In this document: positions 9,900-21,287 of the stretch, piece after piece
Position numbering within the stretch: position 1 is the stretch's first letter
Layout: every line of letters starts with the position of its first letter
Origin: Molossus alvarezi
Taxonomy: Eukaryota; Chordata; Mammalia; Chiroptera; Molossidae
Reading direction: 5' to 3'
NCBI GenBank assembly: GCA_037176705.1
Contig: CM073891.1
Location: forward strand, 97,523,827 to 97,587,826
DNA: 64,000 nucleotides
Program-made: the position numbers and the translations under genes
The notes under the pieces: generated by a model
The model's input: only the letters and a program-made list of their open reading frames with translations
Told to the model about the DNA's origin: nothing
Databases searched by the model: none

Positions 9900-10245
9900 A
9901 TCATTATTATTTTTAATAATCAAAAGAAACTGCTGTTATAGCTGAACTCACCCTCTTGACTGCATTGTTGAGCATCAGGTGTGAGTTTCCAGGCCCACAG
10001 GGCCTGTGTTTAGGACTTTGCACCATGGACACCCATGGCTGGCCCTGCAGCTCGTCGGTCTATCAAGTCAGCTCCCTCACCTCCTCATTCCTGACTTCTA
10101 CACTTGTTGCTGTAAGTTTAGGCTGTGTCCTGATTATGATGGTCACAATCATGAAAAAAATGAAGGCTGAAAGAGTATAGCTTGCCCTGTGCCACTTGAC
10201 AATGTGTATGTCTGGACAGGCTGAGCCACCTTATCCGTGTCTCTC
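9900..10245. other. Unassigned sequence, no gene seen
   Basis: A plus-strand frame of 74 codons at 9956-10180 has no recognisable domain. Parts resemble eroded L2 but not convincingly. Confidence 0.45.
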
Positions 10246-10249
10246 TCCT

Positions 10250-10345
10250 TCTAGTTTTCCATTGTAGCTACCCCTCCCCACACTGGGAGACATTTAGGGT
10301 TCCCACTTTGCTCTTCTCCACAGTGCTTATCATTATCTGATATAT
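10250..10345 (+). mobile_element. L2 3' end fragment
   Basis: 'cacagtgcttatcattatct' followed by TA-rich sequence matches the L2 word 'agcacttatcaccatctgac' and its downstream TATA-rich stretch, which seems to have seeded the (TA)n at 10341. Confidence 0.45.
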
Positions 10346-10369
10346 ATATATATATATATATATCAGATA
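10334..10369. repeat. 36-bp perfect AT palindrome
   Basis: 'tatctga' + (TA)n + 'tcagata' is fully self-complementary over 36 bases and can extrude as a hairpin or cruciform. A second TA run follows at 10401-10417. Confidence 0.9.
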
Positions 10370-10429
10370 TATATATTAAGTATTAAGTAACTTGTTTGAT
10401 ATATATATAAATATATTTTCTTTATTTAA

Positions 10430-10656
10430 AAAAATTTTTGTGTTTATTGATATTTTAGAGAGAGAAGAAGGGAGAGGGAGAGAGAGATAGAAACATCAAT
10501 GAGCGAGAACATCGATTGGCCATTGATTGGCCGCCTCCTGCATGCCCCCCACTGGGGATCAGGCCCACAACCTGGGCATGTGCCCTGACCAGGAATCGAG
10601 CTGGGACCTCTTGGTGCATGGGTCGACACTCAACCACTGAGCCACACTGGCTGGCC
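10430..10656 (-). mobile_element. Ves-type SINE with internal duplication
   Basis: Second-subfamily body and head ('gagccacactggctggcc'). A local tandem duplication of 'cgattggc/cattgattggcc' lies at 10512-10532. An 'atatatttt' repeat on both sides (near 10409 and 10657) is a likely short target duplication. Confidence 0.9.
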
Positions 10657-10729
10657 ATATATTTTTGTATTTACAAAAAAAAAGAAAAAAGAAAGAAAGA
10701 ATCCAATATCTACCTACTGTCAGTTAAGC

Positions 10730-10925
10730 TCTTTATAAGTGTATTACCTCATTTTATCCTTACAAGCCAACAAAATACGTGATACTCACATTTTACAGAG
10801 GAGGAAACCAAAGCTTAGAGAGGTCCAACAATTTGCTCAAGTTCAGTGACTGACCTAAAAGGCTACCAAATTGGAATTTAAACTCTCATCTTTCTGACCT
10901 CAAATCCTATGCTCTTAGCCTGAAC
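10730..10925 (-). mobile_element. MIR SINE
   Basis: Antisense MIR: 'gtgtattacctcattttatc', 'cattttacagaggaggaaac', 'cttagagaggtccaacaatt', 'ttctgacctcaaatcctatg'. The copy is nearly full length and diverged. Confidence 0.75.
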
Positions 10926-10929
10926 ATTA

Positions 10930-11705
10930 ATGAATGCACATTAATTATCAAGGTGGCCTAAATTAATTTATTATATAGACTTCATCCAGGCAAAGTAAAC
11001 AGTTGAATGACTGACTAGCTCAGCCTGAAACGCTTGATCAGTTGATGCCCAGTGTCTTTGTGTCTGAGTTAACCAGTTAACTGCTGCAGGTTTTCTCTGT
11101 CGGCATGCTCATCGCCTTAATAACTATTTGAGATCCTCAAATTAGCAACTTGACGTATTTTAACTGTTTCGGTTATCTGCAGCATTCTAAGTATTTAGCC
11201 CTTAACCAAAATAATTTTGTTTGTTTTGATTAATGGCCTCGGTTGAAGGATTTAGCTCTTTTGGGACCAACAGCAACTTTTTTGATAAAATAAAATCCTT
11301 AGCTATTAAATATCAAATTAGATTCTTTCAGTGGGTTATTTGGACTTAAGAATTGAGACTATTAATAGAAGACATGTAAGATGTCAAAAGGAATATAAAA
11401 TCCAGTTATGACTAATACAATTTCAGGGAAATTTCTAATGAAAAGAGATTTTCCATTTAATAATCCATTTATTTCAAGCAATAGTCAGTTTAGCAAAGAT
11501 TCTAAGCAAATGTGTTGTAATGAGATTGAAGGAATTAAATAGAATTTTCTAAGAAATAGCACTCATAATGTTCACCATTATAACAACGATATTCTTTCTT
11601 GTCTGCCTCGTTTGACTAAGGTCCCATGTAGAAACCCCTATCAGTCCCTGACACAGACATGAAAAGCTGTAAAACAATCATCTTCATCATATTTGAGAAT
11701 GTTTA
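10930..11705. other. Unassigned sequence, no gene seen
   Basis: No repeat family, long open frame or RNA gene is recognised. AT-rich. Confidence 0.5.
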
Positions 11706-11707
11706 GC

Positions 11708-11870
11708 TAACATTTTTGAGAACTTACTGTGAGCCAGACATTGCTACAAACTATACTAGATTATCTCATTTATTGATCAGAAACTAATAAGGTAGGCATT
11801 ATTGTTATACCAATTTAAGGATAAAGAAACTGAGGCATGGAAGTATTAAGTAACTTGTTTGATGTAACTT
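11708..11870 (-). mobile_element. MIR SINE
   Basis: Antisense MIR: 'aacttactgtgagccagaca', 'ggtaggcattattgttatac', 'gaaactgaggcatggaagta', 'ttaagtaacttgtttgatg'. Positions 11842-11863 are repeated exactly at 10379-10400. Confidence 0.7.
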
Positions 11871-12385
11871 GTTGTATTGCCTTCCTTGTGATCTGAGATA
11901 ATAGCGTTTTTAAAAAAGTAATGTCAAGTTTGACTCTACAGCTTTTATGTTAAAAGGAAAAGTGAACGGCGTTTTGAATCGCCGTGGCTGCTAGGCCAAT
12001 GATTAGTTCCACTGGAGAAGTGCTTCAGTGAGAGCTGAGATTTTAGATCTACAATGTGTGAAGAGTGTGTTTTCCTTGAATAGACTGTAATTTCCTTACA
12101 ACCCTTTCCCCCGCCACCCTGCACGGTAAATTCCCTTCACTGTGTAAGAATGTTTTTGAATGGTGGAGCTGTCCTTGGTCTGAGAAGAAAAGTTTTGTCT
12201 GGGGAGGTGAACTCTCACGAAGTCGCTGCACTTCTCAGTTGATGGATAGGAATCTGCCCACCAGCGGGTAGAACACATTGGGAGGATTCTTAGGAGAGGC
12301 CATGAAAAGTCTAAAGTACTTCAGTATAATACATTTTTATTTTTCCCTCCATTTTTAAGCAGCGCTTTTCCACTTTAGATTGGGA
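11871..12385. other. Unassigned sequence, no gene seen
   Basis: No repeat or gene recognised. Two overlapping minus-strand frames of 60 codons at 12049-12278 have no recognisable domain. Confidence 0.5.
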
Positions 12386-12389
12386 AGTG

Positions 12390-12744
12390 GGGAGCTCAAT
12401 AAAATAGTTTTGAATACCTACTTTGTGCATAATACAGTTCTAACACCACAAACATAAATATTAGTTCCTGCCCTCAAAGACTTCATACATTCTGCTGATA
12501 AGACACTAATATATGAAAACATTAAACAACCCAGTGTCATAAAAAGATGGATCAGAAACCAACAGAGGGCCATGGATTCCAAGAGTTAAAAGTTCAAGGC
12601 ATGGTAATCGGGAGGAAGCATTAGGTTCTAAAGCAGTGGGGAGGACTTTGGGGAGAGAGAACATGTAACGTAGGTCTTGATTAGGAAGAAGCTCGTCACA
12701 GAACAGAGTGTATAGTTAACCCCACGTACCTACAAAATGAAATA
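12390..12744 (-). mobile_element. L2-like LINE, antisense
   Basis: 'gaatacctactttgtgcata', 'cctgccctcaaagacttcat' and 'ggaggaagcattaggttcta' follow the antisense L2 order. It ends at the SINE insertion; a further L2-like stretch follows after the two SINEs. Confidence 0.45.
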
Positions 12745-12760
12745 AACAAAAACTGTATGT

Positions 12761-13003
12761 AGCGCTACCGGGTGTGGCTCAGTTGGAGCATTGTCCTACA
12801 CATCAAAAGGTCTCGGGTTCCATCCCCAGTCAGGGCATATACCTAGGTTTCGGGTTTGATTCCAGCCCGGTTGGGGCTTGTGCGGGAGGCAACTGACTGA
12901 TGTTTCTCACAGCTCTCTCTTTCTCTTTCTCTCTCTCTATCCCTCCCCCCTCCCTTCCCCTCTCTCTAAAAATCAATGAAAATATCCTCCGGTGAGAATT
13001 AAA
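12761..13003 (+). mobile_element. Ves-type SINE, older variant
   Basis: The head 'accgggtggtggctcagttgg'-like form, 'ctcgggttccatccccagtc' and an end 'tatcctccggtgagaattaa' are present. Flanks 12745-12760 and 13004-13019 ('aacaaaaactgtatgt' against 'aacaacaactgtgtgt') are an imperfect target duplication. Confidence 0.85.
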
Positions 13004-13113
13004 AACAACAACTGTGTGTGTGTATTAAATGCAGAGAAAAGAGTTGGGAGGAGGGGAGTGCAGTCGCGGGTGATGGGGGAGCGGGGCAGGCCTAGAATGC
13101 ATGGGGACTTTCC

Positions 13114-13355
13114 TTTTTTTTTTAATCCTCACCTGAGGACATTTTTTCATTTTTTGTTCAGATAGAGTGGGAGGGAGAGAGAGAGAGAGAGAAACATCGA
13201 TGTGAAAGGAACACATCGAGTGGCTGCCACCCGCACAACCCAACCAGGGCCGGGGACAAACTGCAACCTAGACACGTGCCCTTAGCGGGAACCGAACCCG
13301 GGTCTCTCTGGACCGCAGGCCGACGCTCCAACCGCTGAGCCAAACCGGCCAGGGC
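13114..13355 (-). mobile_element. Ves SINE, full length with 10-bp TSD
   Basis: Close to consensus throughout, including 'gagccaaaccggccagggc' at the head and 'atcctcacctgaggac' at the 3' end. The duplication 'gggactttcc' is exact at 13104-13113 and 13356-13365. Confidence 0.96.
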
Positions 13356-13479
13356 GGGACTTTCCATTTTCACTGTACATATACTTCTGTATTGTTTGAC
13401 TATTTCTCCAAGCATCATGTAGTCATGCATTATTTTGTATAATTAAAAAAATACAACTTTTACAAAAAGAATGAGTAGC

Positions 13480-13700
13480 TTGAGTTTGTAGAGCAAAGGA
13501 AGAAGATACTCCAGGTGAGAAGAGCTTCAGTCAGCAATGCGCTGAGGTGGAAAGGTGCAGGGAGTGAGTGGGCACACGGGGGGGACCTGCGCAGGAGGGA
13601 GGTAGTAGGATGTGGATTGGGCCCCGGTGGAGAGAGGGTGTGAATGCAAGACCTAGGGGTGTGAGCCTTTCACCTTGGACCAGAAGCACTGAAGAGCCTC
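13480..13700 (-). mobile_element. L2-like LINE continuation
   Basis: 'ctccaggtgagaagagcttc', 'gcgctgaggtggaaaggtgc' and 'accagaagcactgaagagcc' resemble the next part of the antisense L2 begun at 12390. Divergence leaves this tentative. Confidence 0.35.
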
Positions 13701-13789
13701 TGAAAGATTTAGTCCAGGGTTGATTAATGTAGCTGCACGAGGATTCATTTATGAGTGAGCATACATAAAGATCCAGCAAAGTTAGATAA

Positions 13790-14570
13790 TATGGATTGAT
13801 GTGTACCTTTCTTGCTCACTGTGAAAGCCCATGGAAATGTCTCCTATGGTAACTGCAGCAAGAAAGGCTGTCTCTAATGCAAACCTGTTGTCAGAATTTT
13901 TAGGAACCACAGAATGATAGAAATGCGGTCAAATGCAAATTGGGAGCAGCCACTTATCCTTGATCCACAGTATTAATTTCACCATTAATCTCTGTATAAT
14001 GTTTGACATCCATGATAAATAATTCAAGTGTATCAAAGGGAGATTTCGATCCTAGCATAAGAGAAATGACTAAGTCGAATTTGTAAAATTTGAGTAAAAA
14101 TCACTTGAGTTTGAAAACAAAAATGCATTCTGTAAAATGGTATTTGTTTTAGTTAATTTGTCCTTTCCTCGGATGAATTGGCGCATCGATCTTTTCTTTA
14201 AACTTGTGTTTATAATTATAGCATTATTCAAACACCTTGTATATGTACACATTATATTTTATTCATACCCACGCACATCTTCATACAATAGACAGCGTGT
14301 AACAAAAATCTATAGCTACCTGGAAATGGAGAAGTAATACTCTTACCAGCTAATCTTGAAGGAAACACTGTAATATGAGGAAAAATACTGTAGTTAGAGG
14401 AATCTTGAGTCGTGCGTGTGACTCATTTTAAATAACTGGATTCAGAGTGTGGAGTTTCTTTACTGACTAGAAAGCGGAAGAGGGACACATCAGAGTCCCA
14501 GAATGGTGATGTGAGTTAGGTTGGTAAAAACATGACCTTCCCCTACTACGGATTACCTCCTAACCAGCAT
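13790..14570. other. Unassigned sequence, no gene seen
   Basis: No repeat family or gene recognised. Opposing 60- and 66-codon frames near 14070-14337 have no recognisable domain. Confidence 0.5.
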
Positions 14571-14578
14571 TGATGGTT

Positions 14579-14616
14579 GAGGAAGAAACTGACCATTGAG
14601 GAAGAAACTGACCATT
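14579..14616 (+). repeat. 19-bp unit, two exact tandem copies
   Basis: The unit 'gaggaagaaactgaccatt' occurs at 14579-14597 and 14598-14616 without a mismatch, which points to a recent local duplication. Confidence 0.95.
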
Positions 14617-14799
14617 TAGCTGTTAGTTTTAACTTTCCTTCTTCAAACGTTAAAGACTTTAAATGCCCTGTGCCCACTCACCTCCCCACCCCACTCTGCC
14701 TGCCCTTTTTCAGAGAGGCAGATGAAATTCTCAATAGGCAGAACTGAGTTTCCCTGCCTGGTGAAGGGAAAACAAGAAAGATTCAAAAAAAAACTTTAT

Positions 14800-15036
14800 G
14801 CCCTGGCCGGCTGAGTGGTTAGAGCGTCTGCCCTCGGACCAGTGAGTGGCAGGTTCGATTCTGGTGAAGGGCACGTATCTCGGTTGCAGTTCGGCCCTGG
14901 CCCTGGTTGGGTCATGTGGGAGGCAACCAGTTGGTGTGGCTCTCTCACATCGATGTTTCTCTCTGTCTCTCCCTCCCTCTCACTCTGTCTGATGACAAAT
15001 AAAAAAATATCCTCAGGTGAGGAATAAAAAAAAAAA
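14800..15036 (+). mobile_element. Ves SINE with short head deletion
   Basis: The head reads 'gccctggccggctgagtggt', lacking about six bases of the usual 'tttggctcagcgg'. The 3' end 'atcctcaggtgaggaataaa' is intact. Flanking 'aaactttat' and 'aaagctttac' may be an eroded duplication. Confidence 0.9.
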
Positions 15037-15130
15037 GCTTTACAAATTATGTGGAAAAGAGATTCCCGATTTCATATGTTACATTTGCCTCAGACGACTT
15101 CTCTGTTCTTCTTAATCCTTCTTTATTCTT

Positions 15131-15372
15131 TTTCTTTTTTTTTTTATCCTCACCCAAGGATATTTTTTGATATTTTGTTCAGATAGAGTGGAAGGGAGAG
15201 AGAGAGAAAAACATTGACATGAAAGGGACACATTAAGTGGTTGCCACCTGCACGACCCAACCAGGACCAGGGACAAACTGCAGCTGAGGTACGTGCCCTT
15301 AGCGGGAACCGAACCCGGGTCTCTCCGGACCACAGGCTGACACTCTAACCACTGAGCCAAACCAGGCAGGGC
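15131..15372 (-). mobile_element. Ves SINE with imperfect TSD
   Basis: Full-length antisense copy from 'tatcctcacccaaggat' to 'gagccaaaccaggcagggc'. Flanks 'atccttctttattctt' (15115-15130) and 'atccttttttattctt' (from 15374) differ at one base. Confidence 0.93.
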
Positions 15373-15389
15373 GATCCTTTTTTATTCTT

Positions 15390-16575
15390 TAGAATTACTC
15401 TGTGGCATCTCTTCCCATCACGAGGATGAAGGCAGCACCAGGCCTCTGACCTCTGTGTGTTGGGAAAATGCAGGAATGCAAGATGACCTGTGCCTTATAT
15501 GATTACACAGAAATCACCAATTTTCACAAGACAATTTTGGAATTAAAAAAAAAAAGATCCTTTAAAAAGAAATGTTCTAGACCAGAACCCCCCAAAAATC
15601 TTTTAATCATTTTAATGTAGTTCTTAACACTGGTTTTATCCATTCAGTTCTGTAAATATGAAGTGCTCTCTGCCAAGCTGAATTTTAAAAAATCATGTAG
15701 TCCTGATAGCTTTGTGCTAATCAACAGGAGCTGAATCTCAGCTTTTATTACGGTTCGGACAAGGAAAGCCTGTTCTCTGTTTCCGTTCTGTTCATCCTCT
15801 CTGTCTCTCCTCCCCAGCCCGGCTTCCTTTCTGATACATGGGCACCACATATGTATCGTCATTTGGGAAGCAATACATTATTTGAACTGTATCTGAGTAA
15901 GTCTGAAACCTCATAGATGGAAAATCTTTTTCAGTTTGAAGTTCTACACATAGAAAAAAGATGGAGTTTCTGTGAGTGACAACAGCTCAAGCGAAGGCTG
16001 AGAAAGGATATTTATGGGAGAGAAGCTAATGAGGTCATTCTAAGCAGAAAGAGGAGGGTTGCTTTTACAATTGCACACAACTTTTTAAAGAGAGGAAGGA
16101 GAAGGGATTGGCGAAGGACTGATAGGCTAAGATAATGCTAAGAGAAATTAGGAACACCTAGAGAGTGAGGGAATATTTTGGACCAAAAAAAAAAAAAATT
16201 TATAATAATAATAACCACTCTCAGTTTATCTATTTATACATCAACATATTTGAGATGAAACACAAATATGCCTCGGGAAGTATAAATATCACTCTGCTGA
16301 TGTATTATAGCTCCCCCAAAGTAAAGGAACAAATATCCCATTCATTCCCAGTTGACATCAGAGAGTGTATCAATAGTTTGTGACGTAAAATGAGTTGGGA
16401 GCTTAGTTTCTTCAGTTCATTTCTGCTTTCCTTCTAAGTTCAGGGATAGAAACTTTAAGTTTGTTATATGTATATCTAATGTTTGTATTAAATTATTTCA
16501 TTAAAATATAAACATTGAATATGTATAATTTACAACATAACCTATATATTTATAATCTACTTATATGAAATAATG
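15390..16575. other. Unassigned sequence, no gene seen
   Basis: No repeat or gene recognised. The 72-codon frames on either strand have no recognisable domain. AT-rich runs occur near 16200 and 16450-16570. Confidence 0.5.
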
Positions 16576-16592
16576 TATTAAAATAAACAATT

Positions 16593-16841
16593 GCCCTGGC
16601 CGGTTTGGCTCAGCGGTTAGAGCGTCAGCCCTTGGAACCAATGAGTCTCAAATTCGATTCTGATCAAGGGCATGAACCTCGGTTGTGGTTTGTCCCCGGC
16701 CCTGGTCTGGTCCTGTGGGAGGCAACCGGTCAGTATGGCTCTATCACATCTGTGTTTCTCTCTGTCTCTGTCTCTCTCCCTCCCTCCCACTCTAATGACA
16801 AATAGAAACATATCCTCAGATGAGGAATAAAAAAATAAAAT
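16593..16841 (+). mobile_element. Ves SINE, full length with 13-bp TSD
   Basis: The head 'gccctggccggtttggctca' to the end 'tatcctcagatgaggaataa' is complete. The duplication 'aaaataaacaatt' is exact at 16580-16592 and 16842-16854. Confidence 0.96.
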
Positions 16842-16859
16842 AAAATAAACAATTAATGG

Positions 16860-17575
16860 TATTCTTCGTAGTCACATATTTATATATATCAAAGTACTTG
16901 ATCCTGAAAATACTATCTTTTCTTTATTTTTAATGTTTAATTACTTCAATATTTTGCTTTTGTGACATTAAAAATATTTTATTTTGTGGATTAAAAAAAA
17001 AGGTTTATATGTTTTTTTCTTTGTCTAACCAACAGCTACATTCAGAAGTTCTGTCTTATGTCACAGATGACTCTTGTTGGTATAAAAAGTTTATAAAAAA
17101 CTTTATATTTTGGGGGGCTGGAGAGACTTCTTGTCCCTTAAGACTTATTTACAAAGTCTTTGTCAATTGTTCCCTAATGTCCCTGTAGTAGCTTGCCAGC
17201 AATAGGCAAAAATAAAGCTGGGACTGTGTCAAAAAAATTCACTGGCCCACATTCATCCTTCTTCAGCAGAGTTTACTCAATAGTGTTCCCCATTCAGCTA
17301 CTGTGCCAGCCAGCGGAAACAGCTAGTTGTTGTCTGAAATGAAGAATAACTGGAAACACGGTGCCTGTTTCTTTTCCTGCAAGTCACAATTCATCCATTG
17401 CACATTCTTTCGGTGCCTTTGAATCCGGTGCTGGACAGTGCTGTGAGGCCCGGTGGAGAAATGTTAACCTTCTCTCCTGCTGCTGACCCTCCCGACGTCA
17501 GACAGCGACAGCCACCTGATGGCCTGGCACCTCCACCTGGAGTTAGTTATCTGTGACACTAGCAGCTTTATGTAG
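16860..17575. other. Unassigned sequence, no gene seen
   Basis: No repeat or gene recognised. Contains a short imperfect hairpin at about 17083-17111 ('ataaaaagttt' / 'aactttatat'). Confidence 0.5.
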
Positions 17576-17634
17576 GTAAATGGACATCAAGCTGGAAAAT
17601 GCTAGGCTAGGAGGCATAATAATTATAAAAGATA

Positions 17635-17866
17635 GTCCTGACCGGGTGGTTCAGTTGATTGGAGCGTCATCCTGTACCCCAAATGGTTGTGGGTTCGATT
17701 CCCAATCAGGGTACATACCTAAGTTGTGGGTTCGATCCCTGGTCAGGACACATACAGGAGGCAACTGATCAATGCTTCTCTCTTACATCAATGCCTCTCT
17801 CTCTCCCCCTTCCTCTTTCTCTAAAAATCAATAAACGTATCTTAAGGTGAGGATAAAAAAAATTAC
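17635..17866 (+). mobile_element. Older bat tRNA-SINE variant
   Basis: The head 'cctgaccgggtggttcagtt' and two copies of the phrase 'gtgggttcgatyccc...tcagg' in the body differ from the main family. The end is 'aaaaatcaataaacgtatct'. Similar 'ataattataaaa' and 'attattataaaa' flanks may be its duplication. Confidence 0.82.
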
Positions 17867-17894
17867 TATTATTATAAAATATAAAAATTCTAGC

Positions 17895-18015
17895 TATTAT
17901 GTCCCTATTCTATAATGAAACAAACTCCAGGAAGGTTTAGGTACTGCCTGAAGTCACTCTGCCAGCAAGCTGGAGAGCAGACTGTTCCATCACCTCTTCC
18001 CTGTCCCCTGTGCTG
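17895..18015 (-). mobile_element. MIR SINE fragment
   Basis: 'tattctataatgaaacaaac', 'ttaggtactgcctgaagtca' and 'tctgccagcaagctggagag' fit an eroded antisense MIR core. Confidence 0.5.
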
Positions 18016-18469
18016 TAATACGCTTTCACCATTTATGGCCGAGTATACAATTGATTTTGTAAATGGTCCATACACATAAAAAGACCGCATTGTCTCTTTT
18101 TGTGGGGTATAAATTTGTGGGTTTTATACTGTATCCTAATCGCACACATATACTCATATATATATTGCGTGTATAATAATAGGCTCACAGGTTATATTAT
18201 TATAGTCTTCTATATTCTTCCTTGTTTTTGCCTTCATAGTCTATCAAACTCTGAAAGGGGTATATTAAGATCTACTACTTCGGTTATCTTTTCATTAAAT
18301 TCTATTTGTCTTTCTAGTAGTTTTGATTTATTTTTAAATTTTGTTCTTTTTTGTAGTGCATAATAGCTGACAACTGTATTTTTTTCATGTTTACATCTGT
18401 ACCACAGGAAATTGAGCTGGCTGATAGAAAACAATACCCACATAAAAGTGGCTTACATAAATAGAAATT

Positions 18470-18660
18470 ATTTTTTTCCGAACATAAAAAATGTCTAATG
18501 GTAAGAAGGTCGGGCTGGTAGAATGGCTCCATGGTCACCTGGACTGGAAATTCCATGTCTTTTGTTCTGCCACCTTTGCTATCTAGAGTCTGTTCTTCAA
18601 GCGATGGTGCCAACATTGTTTCCAGGCACCAGCCATCACACACATATTCCAGCCAGAAAG
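18470..18660 (-). mobile_element. Ancient LTR-like repeat fragment
   Basis: 'ggctggtagaatggctccat', 'gttctgccacctttgctatc' and 'caccagccatcacacacata' match the antisense of an old mammalian LTR-type repeat that I cannot name securely. No retroviral coding sequence is present. Confidence 0.35.
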
Positions 18661-19538
18661 ACCGGAAAAGGGGAAGGCAAAATGAAGTAGCTCCAAGCTG
18701 AATTAGACTTCAGAAAGCCTAGCCACTAAACTCTGCTTATAACTTATTGTCCGCCCCTAATTGTCAAAAAGGATAGGAAAAAAATAATTTTTTATCTGGA
18801 CACATCACTATGCCAGATTAAACTGAGGTTTTGTTAGCAAGTATGAAGAGAAATGGGCATTGCAGAGGCGTCTGGCAATTTCTGCTGCTTGTTCTTATCT
18901 ACTATTTTTGGCCTTGAAATTGGTATTAACATTGCCACTCTTGCTTTTGGATTTGTCCAACCATTTATTTATTTTCAAACTTTATCACTTTATTTGAGGT
19001 GAGTTTCTTATACATAGCTTATACATAGTTTCTTATACATTGCTTTTTGCTTTTTTTTAGCCCAATCTGAAACTTTGTCTTTTGAAAGAGAAATTTGTTT
19101 TTTGTTTTTTGTTTTTTACAGAAAGGAAAGTGATTTTTATTATTATTGTTGTTGTTAATACTCACCCTAGGATATTTTTCCATTGATTTTTTTTTTTTAA
19201 TCTTTATTGTTGAATGTATTACAGATGTTCCTCATTTTTCCCCCACTGACCCCCTCCTCCCCACTCCCGCCCTCCTGCCTTTTCCCACACTGTTGTCTGT
19301 GTCCATTGGTTATGCATATAAGTTCTTTGGTTTATTTCTTCCTACCACCCAACCCCCTTCCCTTTGAGGTTTGTCAGCCTAGCAACCAATTTGTACTTCT
19401 TAATCCCTTCACCTTTTCACCCATTCCCCCAACCCCTCTCCCATCTGGCAACCAACAAAATGTTCTCTGTATCTATGAGAATGTTTCTGTTCTGCCTGTT
19501 CATTTTGTTTGTAGATCCAATTGTCGATAGATATGTAT

Positions 19539-20458
19539 TCATTGCCATTTTGTTTGTTCATATATTTTATCTTTTTCTTCAAAAAGACCCTTCAACATTT
19601 CATATAATAATGGTTTGGTGGTGATTAACTCCTTTAACTTTTTCTTGTCTGGGAAACTCTCTATATGACCATTGATTCTAAATGCCAGCTTTGCAGGATA
19701 GAGTAATCTTGGTTGTAGGTTCTTGGTTTTCATCACTCTGAATATTTCTTGCCACTCCCTTCTGGCCTGCAAAGTTTCTTTTGAGAAATCAGCTGACAGT
19801 CTCATGGGAACTCCCTTGCAGGTAACTAACTGCTTTTCTCTTGCTGCTTTTAAGATTCTCTGTCTTGAACCTTTTGCATTTTGATGATGATGTGTCTTGG
19901 TGTGGGCCTCTTGGGGTTCATCTTGTTTGGGACTCTGTGTGCTTCCTGGACTGGTATGTCTGTTTCCTTCACCAAGTTAGGGAAGTTTTCTGCCTATTGT
20001 TTCAAATAGGTTTTCAATTTCTTGTTCTCTCTCTTCTCCTTCTGGCACCCCCAAGATGTGAAAGTTGGCACACTTGAAGTTGTCCCAGAGGCTCCTTACA
20101 CTATCCTCATTTTTTTGGATTCTTTTTTCTTTTTGCTGTTCTGATTGGGTGTTTTCCAAATCTATGGTTTACTTGTTAGCTTTACCTACTCTACTATTGA
20201 ATCTGTGTAAATTATTCTTTATTTCAGTTAGTGCCTCCTTCATTTTTGACTGTGCATCCTTCATTGCTGACTGCTCCTTTTTTATGCTCTTGAGGCCCTC
20301 ACTAAGTTCACTGAGATTCTCACTAAGTTCACTGAGCATCTTTAGAAGCAGTATTTTGAACTCAGCATCTGTTAGGTTGCTTATCTACATTTCACTTAAT
20401 TCTTTTCCTGGGTTTTGTTCTGTTCTTCCATTCGGGACCTGGTTTTTTGTCTCCTCAT
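19539..20458 (-). pseudogene. Decayed L1 ORF1 (RNA-binding chaperone protein)
   Basis: The ATG at 20458-20456 starts 'MRRQKTRSRMEEQNK'. A heptad-like stretch ('LSELSENLSELSEGL', about 20360-20290) is the N-terminal coiled coil that trimerises the protein. The RRM region follows (20085-19985; 'NFHILGVPEGEERE'), and the C-terminal domain lies at 19805-19539 ('RLSADFSKETLQARREW'). L1 ORF1 protein normally coats L1 RNA in cytoplasmic particles. Here at least three frameshifts or stops occur: a shift after 'KTQEK', an in-frame TAG just past 'LSEM', a TAA after 'KANK', and a shift after 'GRKLP'. The total span of about 306 codons matches a complete ORF1, so the decay is by point lesions rather than truncation. 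Confidence 0.82.
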
Positions 20459-21287
20459 TTTGGCTGCCTCCCTGTGTTTGTTTCTGTGTATTACTTAACG
20501 AGAGGTATGGGGCTATCTGAGACCAGATGCTGCTTGTTTGAAAGAATTTAGGAAAACCTGAAGCAGGATCCAAGACAGGCCAATCCTATGGTTAAGCAAC
20601 TGGCAACAGGTTGGGTGGGCCTGAAAGTTGGGTGGGGTGGGGCCTCAGGGAATCACCAGGGCGGGGCTACCAGTGTGAGCCAGGTTGCTGGAGTCTCAGA
20701 TATGGCTTTTGTCTGCCGCCCCAGGGAAGGGCTCACCAAAGGAACAAAGGCCTCTGACAGCACATTTGTCCCCGAGAAAGCCCCCTCTCCAGCCCTCGCT
20801 CCAGTGCCAAACAGCTCAGTTCTTCCCTGTATGTCTCTGGTGCCCCTCGAGCTGCCTACAAGCTTAGAGGGAGAAAATCCAGTAAGTCCATGCGCGGGCC
20901 CTTTAAGGAGCTGCCTGGTGCTCCAGCCGCCTCAGCCTCCCTGAGCCTCAGTTCCCGCTGGTTTTTCCAGCCAGAAGTTATGGGGATTCTCTTCCTGGCA
21001 CTGGAACCCTGAGTGGGGTGCCTGGTGTGGGACGGGGACCCCTCAGTCCTCAGGAAGGACCTTTCCAGCCAAATTGTCCTCCTGATTTTTATCCGCCACA
21101 CGTGGGTGTGGGACCAGCCCGTCCGCCTCCGCCCCTCCTACCAGTCTGGATGTGGCTGCTGCTTTAATTCCGTAGTTGTAGGACTTCATTCAGCTCGATT
21201 TCAGGCGGCTTTGAATGATGGTTGTTCTGTAGTTTACTTGTAACTTTAATGTGGTTGTGGGAGGACACGATACTGTGTTTACCTAGG

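Noticed and set aside
20065..20520. 151-codon plus-strand open frame
   Set aside because: It is the antisense of the decayed L1 ORF1, not an independent gene.
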